Assembly (NCBI GenBank): GCA_043757205.1
Contig: JAYVPU010000183.1
Coordinates: 1-22,046 of the forward strand
Direction: 5' to 3'
Length of the DNA stretch: 22,046 bases
Source of the DNA: CANCDA01 sp043757205
GTDB taxonomy: Bacteria; Pseudomonadota; Gammaproteobacteria; Burkholderiales; Burkholderiaceae_C
Under the pieces are notes generated by a model. That model worked only from the letters and a program-made list of their open reading frames with translations. It had not been told where the DNA came from and searched no databases. The translations under genes and the position numbers were made by a program. Within the stretch, counting starts at the first letter, position 1; each line of letters begins with the position of its first letter. This document shows, in pieces, positions 1-7,919 of the stretch.

Positions 1-1
1 C

Positions 2-82
2 AAACGAAGACCGTGGTTTGATGGTTTGTGGGCCAATGCGGGAGAGCCGGTGAAGCTTACTCCTGCGGGCACAAAGCTCTAA
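2..82 (+). CDS. C-terminal fragment of an unidentified gene (5' end outside window)
   Basis: An open frame enters from the left edge (first full codon at base 2) and ends with TAA at 80-82, giving 26 residues that end in KLTPAGTKL. The stop shares one base with the ATG of the next gene (TAATG), an arrangement that recurs at the two junctions downstream. That recurrence is the main reason to believe this is the real tail of an upstream gene in the same operon. The fragment is too short to assign to a family, and I do not recognise it. Confidence 0.5.
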   Translation, partial: KRRPWFDGLWANAGEPVKLTPAGTKL

Positions 83-1896
83 TGGACAATCTCGGTTTAA
101 CTGTTCTTTGCATGCGTGAGCCAGTGCCGCAAACCCTGTTGCAGGGCTGTGGTCTGCCGCAGGCGTGGCGCGACAAGCCTGCATGGCGCGTGCTGAATAC
201 AGACTTCCATCAGGGCCTGCGGTTTTTAAACACTTGGCAGACTTGGCGCTCTGATGCCAAGCGCCCCCGCCTCCTGCACTACGTCGCCCTGCGCGAACAC
301 CCGCCGTCGGTGGATGCGATCCTGCAGGCCGCTGCCCCCTACCCTGAATTGCACGCACTGGCGCAGGAATTAGCCCAAGAATGCCATGGCCTTGCTGTCG
401 GTTTTCACCGCATCAGCTTGAACGAAGGTCGCGTGCTGCTCACCCTGTGCGTGGGCGACACACAAACCCTGTTGCGGGAACAGCAATTTGCAGCGGACTC
501 TGTTGTTTGGGATCCATCTGAATCGGCGGCAGAGGCCTTTCGCTGGACCCTCAAAGCCCTGACCCGCTGCTGCCGCCGTGGCACGTTGGTTGTGACAGCG
601 CAAGCACAAAGCCCCGCACAGTCCGCGTGGCTGGCGCAATGCGGCTTTAGGGTAGCAATTAACGGGCCATCAACACAGTGGTCCTACGATCCAAGCTGGG
701 AACTTAAAACGACACGCAACCCTGAACTTGCCCGATCCATGCTGCCATCGCCCGCTTCAGACTGCGTCGTGATTGGCGCTGGCCTGGCCGGTGCCAGCGT
801 GGCGGCCGCCTTGGCCAAGCGCGGCTGGCATGTGCAAGTGCTGGACGCAGGGGCCACCCCGGCAGCGGGAGCCTCCAGTTTGCCGGTCGGGCTGATGGTG
901 CCGCATGTCTCCGCAGACGACAACCCACGCTCACAACTCTCCCGCAGCGGCATCCGCATGAGCTTGCAGCAGGCGAAATCCCTGATGAAGTCGGGCCAGG
1001 ATTGGGCCATGAGTGGCGTGCTGGAACACCGGGAGCTGGGCGTCTCCACGCTCTGGCACTCACAAGCCGGTTGGATCAAACCCGCCCAACTCGTGAATGC
1101 CTGGCTGGCGCAAGCAGGGATTCGTTTTGTGCCCAACGCTGTGGTGGCCGCTGTGCGCCGTGAAGGCGACGTTTGGGTCTTGCACAACGCCGCTGGGCAA
1201 GCGCTGGCCCAAGCCAGCCACGTCGTTTTTGCCAATGGATGGGGCGCACAAGCCTTGCTTGATGATTTGCAGATCGCCGCACCTGAACTTGGGCCAAACC
1301 TTGCCCGGCTCCCCGCACTGCAAGGCATTCGCGGCGTCTTGTCATGGGGTATGCAACAGCCTGGGCAAGCCAGCACATTGCCTGCTTTTCCTGTCAACGG
1401 CCTGGGGAGTTTGATTTGCAACATCCCCCTTGACGGTGAAACTGAAAGCGCCGCCCAGGCTCAGGCCTGGTATGCCGGTGCCACGTACGAAACAGGCACC
1501 CTCGTTAACGCACCCGTGTCGGCACACCACCAAGCCAACCTCGACAAATTGCGCACACTCCTGCCCGCTGCCGCGCAAGCCCTAGGCCCCGCATTTGCCA
1601 CGGGTCAAGTACAGACCTGGCAAGGCACACGCTGCGTCACCCCAGACCGGTTGCCTGTGGTGGGCCCCTTGGATGCAGGCGCGTCACCCCGCCTGTGGAT
1701 CAGCGCCGCCATGGGTTCACGCGGCTTGAGTTATGCCGTCTTGTGCGCCGAATTATTGGCCGCTCAAATGGGGGGCGAGCCCTGGCCCTTGCCCGCCTCT
1801 TTGGCGCGCCACCTCAGCGCCTTGCGCTCGAATGACCGAGCCCGCCTGCCGACCGTAAAACAAGGGGGAATCAGCGATGGGATAATCCATCCATGA
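82..1896 (+). CDS. mnmC: MnmC-type tRNA wobble-uridine modification enzyme, FAD oxidoreductase half intact, methyltransferase half degenerate
   Basis: MnmC modifies U34 of certain tRNAs. Its C-terminal FAD domain removes the carboxymethyl group from cmnm5(s2)U to give nm5(s2)U, and its N-terminal SAM domain methylates that to mnm5(s2)U. The product is 604 aa from ATG 82, somewhat short for the bifunctional family. The FAD half is convincing: GAGLAGAS starts at residue 232 and a late GSRGLSYAVLCAELLAAQM segment is typical of MnmC. The methyltransferase half keeps family texture (GCGLPQAW, LHYV, PYPEL, CCRRGT, QCGF), but the SAM loop reads NTDFHQGLRFL (residues 39-49) where relatives have ETGFGxGLNFL. 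The DGFxPxxNPDxW site is replaced by WDPSESAAEAFRW (from residue 143). The usual first ~20 residues are also missing. ATG 82 is preferred over GTG 28 because it overlaps the upstream stop. The stop overlaps map as ATGA. Confidence 0.87.
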   Translation: MDNLGLTVLCMREPVPQTLLQGCGLPQAWRDKPAWRVLNTDFHQGLRFLNTWQTWRSDAKRPRLLHYVALREHPPSVDAILQAAAPYPELHALAQELAQECHGLAVGFHRISLNEGRVLLTLCVGDTQTLLREQQFAADSVVWDPSESAAEAFRWTLKALTRCCRRGTLVVTAQAQSPAQSAWLAQCGFRVAINGPSTQWSYDPSWELKTTRNPELARSMLPSPASDCVVIGAGLAGASVAAALAKRGWHVQVLDAGATPAAGASSLPVGLMVPHVSADDNPRSQLSRSGIRMSLQQAKSLMKSGQDWAMSGVLEHRELGVSTLWHSQAGWIKPAQLVNAWLAQAGIRFVPNAVVAAVRREGDVWVLHNAAGQALAQASHVVFANGWGAQALLDDLQIAAPELGPNLARLPALQGIRGVLSWGMQQPGQASTLPAFPVNGLGSLICNIPLDGETESAAQAQAWYAGATYETGTLVNAPVSAHHQANLDKLRTLLPAAAQALGPAFATGQVQTWQGTRCVTPDRLPVVGPLDAGASPRLWISAAMGSRGLSYAVLCAELLAAQMGGEPWPLPASLARHLSALRSNDRARLPTVKQGGISDGIIHP

Positions 1897-2696
1897 CTAT
1901 CACCTACAAAGACGAACAAGGCATTGCGGGCATGCGAGTAGCGGGCCGCCTGGCCTCTGAAGTGCTGGATTTCCTCACACCGCATGTCAAGCCCGGCATC
2001 ACCACCGACGCACTGGACAAACTGGCCCACGACTTCATCACGCAGGTGCAAGGTGCCATTCCCGCCCCCTTGAACTACGCCCCCTCGGGCTACAAGCCCT
2101 ACCCCAAATCCATCTGCACCTCCATCAACCACCAGGTGTGTCACGGCATCCCGAGTGACAAGGTGCTGAAAAAAGGCGACATCGTCAACATCGACATCAC
2201 CGTCATCAAGGACGGCTGGCATGGTGACACCAGCCGCATGTTTGCGGTGGGTGAGGCCTCGATTGCCGCCAAACGCCTGTGCTCTATGACCTATGACGCC
2301 ATGTGGCACGGCATTCGCATGGTCAAACCCGGCATTCATCTGGGTGATATCGGCTGGGCGATTCAAAAGTTTGCCGAAAGCAACGGCTTCAGTGTGGTGC
2401 GCGAGTTTTGTGGCCACGGCATTGGCCGGGGCTTTCATGAAGAACCTCAGGTGCTGCACTACGGCAAACCCGGCACGCTGGACGAACTCAAGGTGGGCAT
2501 GACCTTCACCATCGAACCCATGATCAACGCAGGCAAGCGTGACATCCGAGAAGCCGGTGACGGCTGGACCATCGTCACCAAAGACCGCTCACTCTCCGCA
2601 CAGTGGGAGCACACCATTCTGGTTACGCCCACGGGTTATGAGGTGCTGACGCTCTCGGCGGGCAGCCCTGCGACGCCCGCCTTCGTGACGACCTGA
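1893..2696 (+). CDS. map: Type I methionine aminopeptidase
   Basis: This cytosolic metalloprotease removes the initiator methionine from new proteins when the second residue is small. The 267-aa product has the whole pita-bread fold at the usual type Ia length. All five metal ligands are visible: D101 (NIDITV), D112 (GDTSRMF), H175 (GHGIGRGFHE), E208 (TIEPMI) and E239 (QWEHTI). H84 in NHQVCHGIP matches the conserved substrate-site histidine. The start ATG overlaps the mnmC stop (ATGA), and the stop overlaps glnD (TGATG), so translation of the three genes is probably coupled. No separate promoter or strong Shine-Dalgarno sequence is visible. The enzyme works after peptide deformylase, which is encoded in this window on the opposite strand (def). 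Confidence 0.97.
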   Translation: MTITYKDEQGIAGMRVAGRLASEVLDFLTPHVKPGITTDALDKLAHDFITQVQGAIPAPLNYAPSGYKPYPKSICTSINHQVCHGIPSDKVLKKGDIVNIDITVIKDGWHGDTSRMFAVGEASIAAKRLCSMTYDAMWHGIRMVKPGIHLGDIGWAIQKFAESNGFSVVREFCGHGIGRGFHEEPQVLHYGKPGTLDELKVGMTFTIEPMINAGKRDIREAGDGWTIVTKDRSLSAQWEHTILVTPTGYEVLTLSAGSPATPAFVTT

Positions 2697-5302
2697 TGCG
2701 CGCAGGACAGGCCGTGATCCTTGCTTCTATCCGCGATCATTACCGCTCTCAAAAATCGACGCTTTTAACTACGGCAGCCAGCGGGGGGGCGTCCACCCGT
2801 GCGGTGCGATCCGCTTTGCACCAACTCTCAAAACTGACCGACGACACGCTGAAATCCTTGTGGCAGATTGCCGGTTTTGATTCAAGCCTAGCCCTGGTGG
2901 CTGTCGGTGGCTACGGCCGCACTGAGTTGTTTCCCTACTCTGACATCGACGTCTTGCTGCTCCTGCCAGACGCTCAATCTCCCGAACAGGACGCGGGCCT
3001 GAAAGCCCGGATTGAAACCTTCATCACCAGTTGCTGGGACGCAGGACTAGAAATCGGCTCCAGCGTGCGCTCGTTAAGTGAATGCCTGAGTGAATCCGCC
3101 AAAGATGTCACGGTGCAAACCGCTTTGCTGGAGTCGCGTCTGGTGACCGGCCACACACCGCTTTACGAGTTGTTTTGCGAACAGTTCAAAAAGGCCATCG
3201 ACCCAAAGGCCTTCTTCGTGGCCAAAACGCTGGAGATGCACCAGCGCCACAGCAAGTTTGAAGACACGCCCTACTCGCTGGAGCCCAACTGCAAGGAATC
3301 CCCCGGCGGCCTGCGCGATCTGCAAATCATTTTGTGGGTGGCGCAAGCCGCGGGCCTGGGCAAGAGCTGGGATGAGCTGGCAAAAAACGGCCTAGCCACC
3401 GCTTTTGAAGTGCGGCAGCTCAAGCGCAATGAAGCCACGCTGCGCCTGATCCGGGTGCGCCTGCACCTGATCGCCCAGCGGCGTGAAGACCGTCTCGTGT
3501 TTGATTTACAGACCGCGATTGCCGAATCCTTCGGCTTCACCTCGGTCTCCACAGGTGACGGCAAGCCCATGGCGCGTGCCAGCGAGGCCTTGATGCGCCG
3601 CTACTACTGGGCGGCCAAAGCGGTAGTTCAGCTCAACCAGATTTTGCTGCTCAATATCGAAGAGCGCATCAACCCCTCCAGCCAACAACCGCAAGCCATC
3701 AACGAGCGTTTCAGCGACAAAGGCGGGCTGATTGAAGTCAACAGCGACGACTTGTACCAGCGCGAACCGCAGGCCATTCTGGAGACCTTTCTGCTCTTCC
3801 AGACCACCAGCGGGGCCAAAGGCCTGTCCGCCCGTACGCTGCGCGCCCTGTACAACGCGCGCAGCGTGATGGACGCCAAGTTTCGCAACGACCCGGTGAA
3901 CCGCGAAACCTTCAAAAAAATCCTGATGCAACGCCAAGGCATCACCCACGCTATGCGCCTGATGAACCAGACCTCGGTGCTGGGGCGCTACCTTTGGGCG
4001 TTTCGCCGCATCGTGGGCCAGATGCAGCATGACCTGTTCCACGTCTATACCGTGGACCAGCACATCCTGATGGTGCTGCGCAATGTGCGCCGTTTCTTCA
4101 TGGCGGAACACGCCCATGAATACCCGTTTTGCTCCCAACTCGCGGCGGGCTGGGACAAACCCTGGATCTTTTACGTCGCCGCACTGTTCCATGACATTGC
4201 CAAGGGGCGCGGCGGCGACCACTCCGAGCTGGGTGTGGGTGAAGCGAGACGTTTTTGCCGCCAGCATGGCATTGCGCGCGAAGATGCCAAGCTGATCGAA
4301 TTTCTAGTGCAAGAGCACCTGAGCATGAGTCGCATCGCCCAGAAGTCCGACTTGAGTGATCCCGATGTGATTGCCGCCTTTGCCAAGCGGGTGGGCAACG
4401 AGCGCTACCTCACCGCGCTCTACCTGCTGACGGTGGCCGACATCCGGGGCACCTCGCCCAAGGTGTGGAACGCCTGGAAAGGCAAGCTTCTGGAAGATCT
4501 GTACCGCTACACCTTGCGCGTGCTGGGGGGCCACGCCCCCTCGCCCGATGCCGAGGTGGAGGCACGCAAACGCGAAGCCATGGTCATGCTGGCGCTGCAC
4601 TCACTGCCTTTTGATGCGCAGAAAAAACTGTGGGACACCTTGGACGTGAGCTATTTCATGCGCCACGACGCCGCCGACATCGCCTGGCACACCCGCCAGC
4701 TCTCGCGCGAGGTCGGGACCGACCAAGTCATCGTGCGAGCGCGTCGATCCCTGGTGGGCGAAGGGCTGCAGGTGCTGGTCTATACCAAAGACCAGCCCGA
4801 CCTGTTTGCCCGAATCTGTGGCTATTTTGACCATGGCGGCTATAGCATTCTGGATGCCCGCATCCACACCGCCCTCAATGGCTACGCGCTGGACACCTTC
4901 CAGGTGGTGACCTCGACCCAGCCCGAGCACTACCAAGAACTCACCAGCATGATCGAGACTGAGCTGGCCCACGCCATTGCAGCGGATGGCCCGCTGCCCG
5001 CCCCTAGCCGAGGGCGCGTGTCACGCCGGGTCAAGAGCTTTCCCATCGTGCCGCGCGTGGGCCTCAAGCCGGATGAAAAAGGTCAGCGCTGGTTGCTCAG
5101 CATCTCCGCCAGCGACCAGGCCGGTTTGCTCTACAACGTAGCCCGTGTGCTGGCCCGCCACGGCATCAATCTGCAACTCGCCAAAATCAACACGCTGGGC
5201 GAGCGGGTGGACGACACCTTCTTGATTGACGGCGCGGCGCTGCAAAACAACCGCACCCAGATTGAGATTGAGACTGAGCTGCTGAGCACACTGTCCACTT
5301 GA
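2696..5302 (+). CDS. glnD: Bifunctional [protein-PII] uridylyltransferase / uridylyl-removing enzyme GlnD
   Basis: GlnD is the glutamine sensor of nitrogen regulation. It uridylylates PII proteins (GlnB/GlnK) when glutamine is low and removes UMP when glutamine is high. At 868 aa it is close to the ~890 aa of the enterobacterial enzyme, and the domains follow the family order. The nucleotidyltransferase site is GGYGRTELFPYSDID (residues 71-85, acidic pair D83/D85). A central linker contains ESPGGLRDLQ. The HD hydrolase motif is LFHDIAKGRGGDHSELG (H499/D500). Two C-terminal ACT glutamine-binding domains sit at about 692-770 and 798-866. The ATG shares one base with the map stop. No key residue is missing. 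The 76-bp stretch after the stop separates it from the next gene set. Confidence 0.97.
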   Translation: MRAGQAVILASIRDHYRSQKSTLLTTAASGGASTRAVRSALHQLSKLTDDTLKSLWQIAGFDSSLALVAVGGYGRTELFPYSDIDVLLLLPDAQSPEQDAGLKARIETFITSCWDAGLEIGSSVRSLSECLSESAKDVTVQTALLESRLVTGHTPLYELFCEQFKKAIDPKAFFVAKTLEMHQRHSKFEDTPYSLEPNCKESPGGLRDLQIILWVAQAAGLGKSWDELAKNGLATAFEVRQLKRNEATLRLIRVRLHLIAQRREDRLVFDLQTAIAESFGFTSVSTGDGKPMARASEALMRRYYWAAKAVVQLNQILLLNIEERINPSSQQPQAINERFSDKGGLIEVNSDDLYQREPQAILETFLLFQTTSGAKGLSARTLRALYNARSVMDAKFRNDPVNRETFKKILMQRQGITHAMRLMNQTSVLGRYLWAFRRIVGQMQHDLFHVYTVDQHILMVLRNVRRFFMAEHAHEYPFCSQLAAGWDKPWIFYVAALFHDIAKGRGGDHSELGVGEARRFCRQHGIAREDAKLIEFLVQEHLSMSRIAQKSDLSDPDVIAAFAKRVGNERYLTALYLLTVADIRGTSPKVWNAWKGKLLEDLYRYTLRVLGGHAPSPDAEVEARKREAMVMLALHSLPFDAQKKLWDTLDVSYFMRHDAADIAWHTRQLSREVGTDQVIVRARRSLVGEGLQVLVYTKDQPDLFARICGYFDHGGYSILDARIHTALNGYALDTFQVVTSTQPEHYQELTSMIETELAHAIAADGPLPAPSRGRVSRRVKSFPIVPRVGLKPDEKGQRWLLSISASDQAGLLYNVARVLARHGINLQLAKINTLGERVDDTFLIDGAALQNNRTQIEIETELLSTLST

Positions 5303-5378
5303 TAAACGATTGATAAAACCGATTTAATCCGCTTAAAAACACTGTCGTCACAGAGGGAAATACGGTAGAGTGAACCGT
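5303..5378 (+). promoter_or_regulatory. AT-rich spacer after glnD with a possible weak promoter
   Basis: The spacer is AT-rich compared with its flanks and contains two copies of TTGATAAA (5300-5307 and 5310-5317). A weak sigma70-like arrangement is possible: TTGATA at 5310-5315, 17 bp, then TTAAAA at 5333-5338, but the -10 matches the consensus at only three of six positions. No hairpin followed by a T-run is seen, so there is no clear terminator for glnD. If the accessory genes downstream have their own promoter, it should lie here. Confidence 0.25.
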
Positions 5379-5380
5379 AT
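5360..5380. repeat. Perfect 7-bp inverted repeat overlapping a start codon
   Basis: ATACGGT (5360-5366) and ACCGTAT (5374-5380) are exact reverse complements separated by AGAGTGA. The right arm covers the first two bases of ATG 5379, and the loop plus left arm contain the only Shine-Dalgarno-like bases (GGTAGAG, 5364-5370). In RNA this could form a small stem-loop hiding the start, and in DNA it could be an operator. The sequence is direct; the role is inference. Confidence 0.4.
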
Positions 5381-6911
5381 GCAGCCCGAAGCAGCCGCCA
5401 ACTTGCTCAGCCCGTCGCGCCCGGTCAGCCACATCAATTGGCTGTTTTCTTGGCCGCTCATCGTCGGGGTGCTGGTTTATCTCTACGTGTTTTATGCGGG
5501 TTCGGCACTGCTCAATGACGGCGACACCTACTGGCATATAACCACCGGTCAGTGGATACTTCAGCACGGTGCTGTTCCCAGCACCGACCCTTTTTCCCAC
5601 ACGATGCCGGGCGCCCCGTGGACGGCTCACGAGTGGCTTTCTGAAGTCTTGCTGGCCATCGCTCACGACTACGGGAGCTGGACAGGCGTGGTGGCACTCA
5701 CCGCCTTGATGTTCAGTGCGGCCATCGCCCTGCTTACCCGCGCCCTGCTCAAATCCATTGAACCGGTTTACGCCCTGGTCTTTGCCATCTACGCCGTCTT
5801 GATGACGGCGTCTCACCTCCTGGCCCGCCCGCACATTCTGGCCACACCCTTGATGATCATCTGGATCATCGAGCTGGTGCGCGCCAGTGATGAGCGGCGC
5901 AGACCTTCGCTGTGGCTGCTGCCGGTGATGACGCTATGGGCCAATATGCACGGTGGCTTCACGCTCGGCCTTGCACTGATTGGCCCTTTCGCCCTCGAAG
6001 CGGTTATCGCGGCACGTCAAGAGCAACAGGCTATTCCTGTGGCCAAGTCGTGGGCGACTTTCCTTCTGCTCGCCATTGCCAGTTCACTCGTCACGCCACA
6101 TGGCCCGCAAGGTATTTTGTTCACCTGGCATGTCTTGTTCAACTCCAGTTACGCCCTGGCTCACATTGGCGAATGGGCGTCCCCCAATTTCCACGGACTC
6201 CAGGTTTTGGAGATATGGCTTCTGGGTGGCTTGGCACTCTTCATATACCAGGGCCTGCGTCTGCCGCCCATCCGGCTGCTGCTGCTGCTGGGGCTGTTGC
6301 ATCTGGCCCTCAAGCATGTGCGCTATGTGGAGTTGCTTGGTCTGCTGGCACCGGTGTTTTTGGCGGCTCCGCTGGCCGCCCAGTGGCAGCAGCGACGTCA
6401 GAGCGAGCCGCAACTCGAATCGGTTGATCGCTTTTTCTTGAAACTGGCCCAACCGACAGGTCGCGGAGCCGTCGCAGCAAGCTTGATTTGCCTGCTCACC
6501 TTCACCATCTTGGCTGCCAAAATAAAACCCATTGAGGTGGATGAATCCAGCGCCCCCATCCAGGCCATCAAAGCCGCGCAAACAGCGGGACTACGTGGCC
6601 CGGTTCTTAATGACTATGGCTGGGGTGGTCATTTAATCTATGCCAACATTGCACCCTTCATCGACGGTCGGGCCGACATCTACGGCGATGATTTTCTTAA
6701 AACATACATCGAGGCCCTCGGGCTCAAAGAGTCCGATGGTTTGGGGAAACTGATAGAGCAATACAAAATTGAGTGGACTTTGTTGCCGCCCGGAAGTCCA
6801 GCGGTCTCATTGATGGATCACCTCCCCGAATGGCACCGCCTTTATGCCGACAAGACCGCCGTGGTTCATGCCAAAAACAAGCGCCACAGTGTCGAGGTTC
6901 AGAAACCTTAG
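5379..6911 (+). CDS. Polytopic inner-membrane protein with GT-C-like acidic motif and soluble C-terminal domain
   Basis: The product is about 510 aa, dominated by hydrophobic segments. The first runs from about residue 25 to 45, then many more follow to about residue 375, including a leucine-rich helix RLLLLLGLLHLAL. Immediately after the first helix comes LNDGDTYWH (D47, D49, H53), which resembles the acidic first-loop motif of GT-C glycosyltransferases that use polyprenyl-phosphate sugars. The remaining ~130 residues are soluble and include LNDYGWGGHLIY and APFIDGRADIYGDDF. I associate these with a widespread but uncharacterised family of large bacterial membrane proteins. ATG 5379 is chosen; GTG 5370, three codons upstream, is possible but its GAGGG motif is too far away. 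A GT2 gene follows after 15 bp. A role as periplasmic sugar transferase is inference. Confidence 0.72.
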   Translation: MQPEAAANLLSPSRPVSHINWLFSWPLIVGVLVYLYVFYAGSALLNDGDTYWHITTGQWILQHGAVPSTDPFSHTMPGAPWTAHEWLSEVLLAIAHDYGSWTGVVALTALMFSAAIALLTRALLKSIEPVYALVFAIYAVLMTASHLLARPHILATPLMIIWIIELVRASDERRRPSLWLLPVMTLWANMHGGFTLGLALIGPFALEAVIAARQEQQAIPVAKSWATFLLLAIASSLVTPHGPQGILFTWHVLFNSSYALAHIGEWASPNFHGLQVLEIWLLGGLALFIYQGLRLPPIRLLLLLGLLHLALKHVRYVELLGLLAPVFLAAPLAAQWQQRRQSEPQLESVDRFFLKLAQPTGRGAVAASLICLLTFTILAAKIKPIEVDESSAPIQAIKAAQTAGLRGPVLNDYGWGGHLIYANIAPFIDGRADIYGDDFLKTYIEALGLKESDGLGKLIEQYKIEWTLLPPGSPAVSLMDHLPEWHRLYADKTAVVHAKNKRHSVEVQKP

Positions 6912-6926
6912 TTTTTGATTCCAAAA

Positions 6927-7919
6927 ATGTCTGGAAAATTGAGTCGTCAACTGTCGCGTCCACCGCGTCAAAAACATATTTCAATCATCGTCCCGTTTTT
7001 TAACGAGGGCGATGGAGTTGAGATTTTTGATACCGCTTTACAGCCCGTACTGGCAGGCTTGCCTGAATATCAATTCGAAATCATCTGCATTGATGACGGA
7101 AGTGCAGACGATACGCTGGACCGCTTGCTGGCGCTGGCGCAGGGCAACCCGCAATACCACGTGATTGAACTGAGTCGAAATTTCGGCAAAGAAGCCGCAA
7201 TGACGGCTGGAATTGACTTGGCGAGCGGGGCAGCGGTGATTCCGATCGATGCGGATCTGCAAGACCCGCCCAGCTTAATTCTCAAATTTGTGCACGCGTG
7301 GGAGAGCGGCGCGGAAGTCGTTCTGGCACACCGTGCGCACCGTGATACAGACGGCTACTTGAAGCGGAAAACAGCCGAGTGGTTTTACCGATTACATAAC
7401 CACTTGGCCGACATTGCAATTCCGCAAAACGTGGGTGACTTCAGGCTGATGGACCGGTGCGTGGTGGACGCACTCAAGCGCTTGCCCGAGCAGCAGCGCT
7501 TCATGAAGGGTCTGTTTTCGTGGGTCGGCTTCAAGACCGTGGTGGTGGATTACGACCGGACTGCCCGTGCGTTTGGAACAACAAAATTCCCCGGCTGGAA
7601 GCTCTGGAATTTCGCTATCGAGGGCATCACCAGCTTCAGCACCACGCCTCTGAGGATATGGACTTATGTGGGGATTACAGGTGCCACATTCACGACCCTG
7701 TATGCATTGGTCGTTTTTACAAGAACTTTGATTTTTGGCATCGAATTGCCTGGCTATGCCTCGCTATTGATCGTGATTCTTTTCTTCGGAAGTCTTCAAC
7801 TCATCAGCCTGGGCCTGCTGGGTGAATACATTGGCCGAATTTACATTGAGAGTAAACGGCGCCCCATATACATCATCCGAAATGAGTACCGAGATAACGC
7901 GACAAAGGACATTCCATGA
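6927..7919 (+). CDS. GT2 polyprenyl-phosphate sugar transferase (GtrB/YfdH/DPM1-like)
   Basis: This 330-aa membrane-anchored family 2 glycosyltransferase probably moves a hexose from a nucleotide sugar to undecaprenyl phosphate on the cytoplasmic face. The catalytic domain begins ISIIVPFFNE (residues 18-27) and has the nucleotide-binding DDGSADDT (56-63), RNFGKEAAMTAG (84-95) and the metal-binding DAD followed by LQDPP (108-115). QQRFMKGLFSWVGF (189-202) is typical of the GtrB branch. Two transmembrane helices lie at about 243-268 and 278-300, followed by LGEYIGRIYIESKRRP, the usual GtrB ending. ATG 6927 is preferred over TTG 6915; neither has a clear ribosome site. The gene overlaps the next one by ATGA. 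The exact sugar cannot be read from the sequence. Confidence 0.88.
   Translation: MSGKLSRQLSRPPRQKHISIIVPFFNEGDGVEIFDTALQPVLAGLPEYQFEIICIDDGSADDTLDRLLALAQGNPQYHVIELSRNFGKEAAMTAGIDLASGAAVIPIDADLQDPPSLILKFVHAWESGAEVVLAHRAHRDTDGYLKRKTAEWFYRLHNHLADIAIPQNVGDFRLMDRCVVDALKRLPEQQRFMKGLFSWVGFKTVVVDYDRTARAFGTTKFPGWKLWNFAIEGITSFSTTPLRIWTYVGITGATFTTLYALVVFTRTLIFGIELPGYASLLIVILFFGSLQLISLGLLGEYIGRIYIESKRRPIYIIRNEYRDNATKDIP

Noticed and set aside
28..81. Upstream GTG start for mnmC, or a frameshift hiding the missing MnmC N-terminus
   Set aside because: The other forward frame holds the tail of a different gene ending at TAA 80-82, and the residues in either frame do not resemble the MnmC N-terminus. The TAATG overlap favours ATG 82.
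6276..6290. Five tandem CTG codons in the membrane protein gene as a slippage/phase-variation tract
   Set aside because: A triplet repeat would not shift the frame, and it simply encodes a leucine-rich transmembrane helix.
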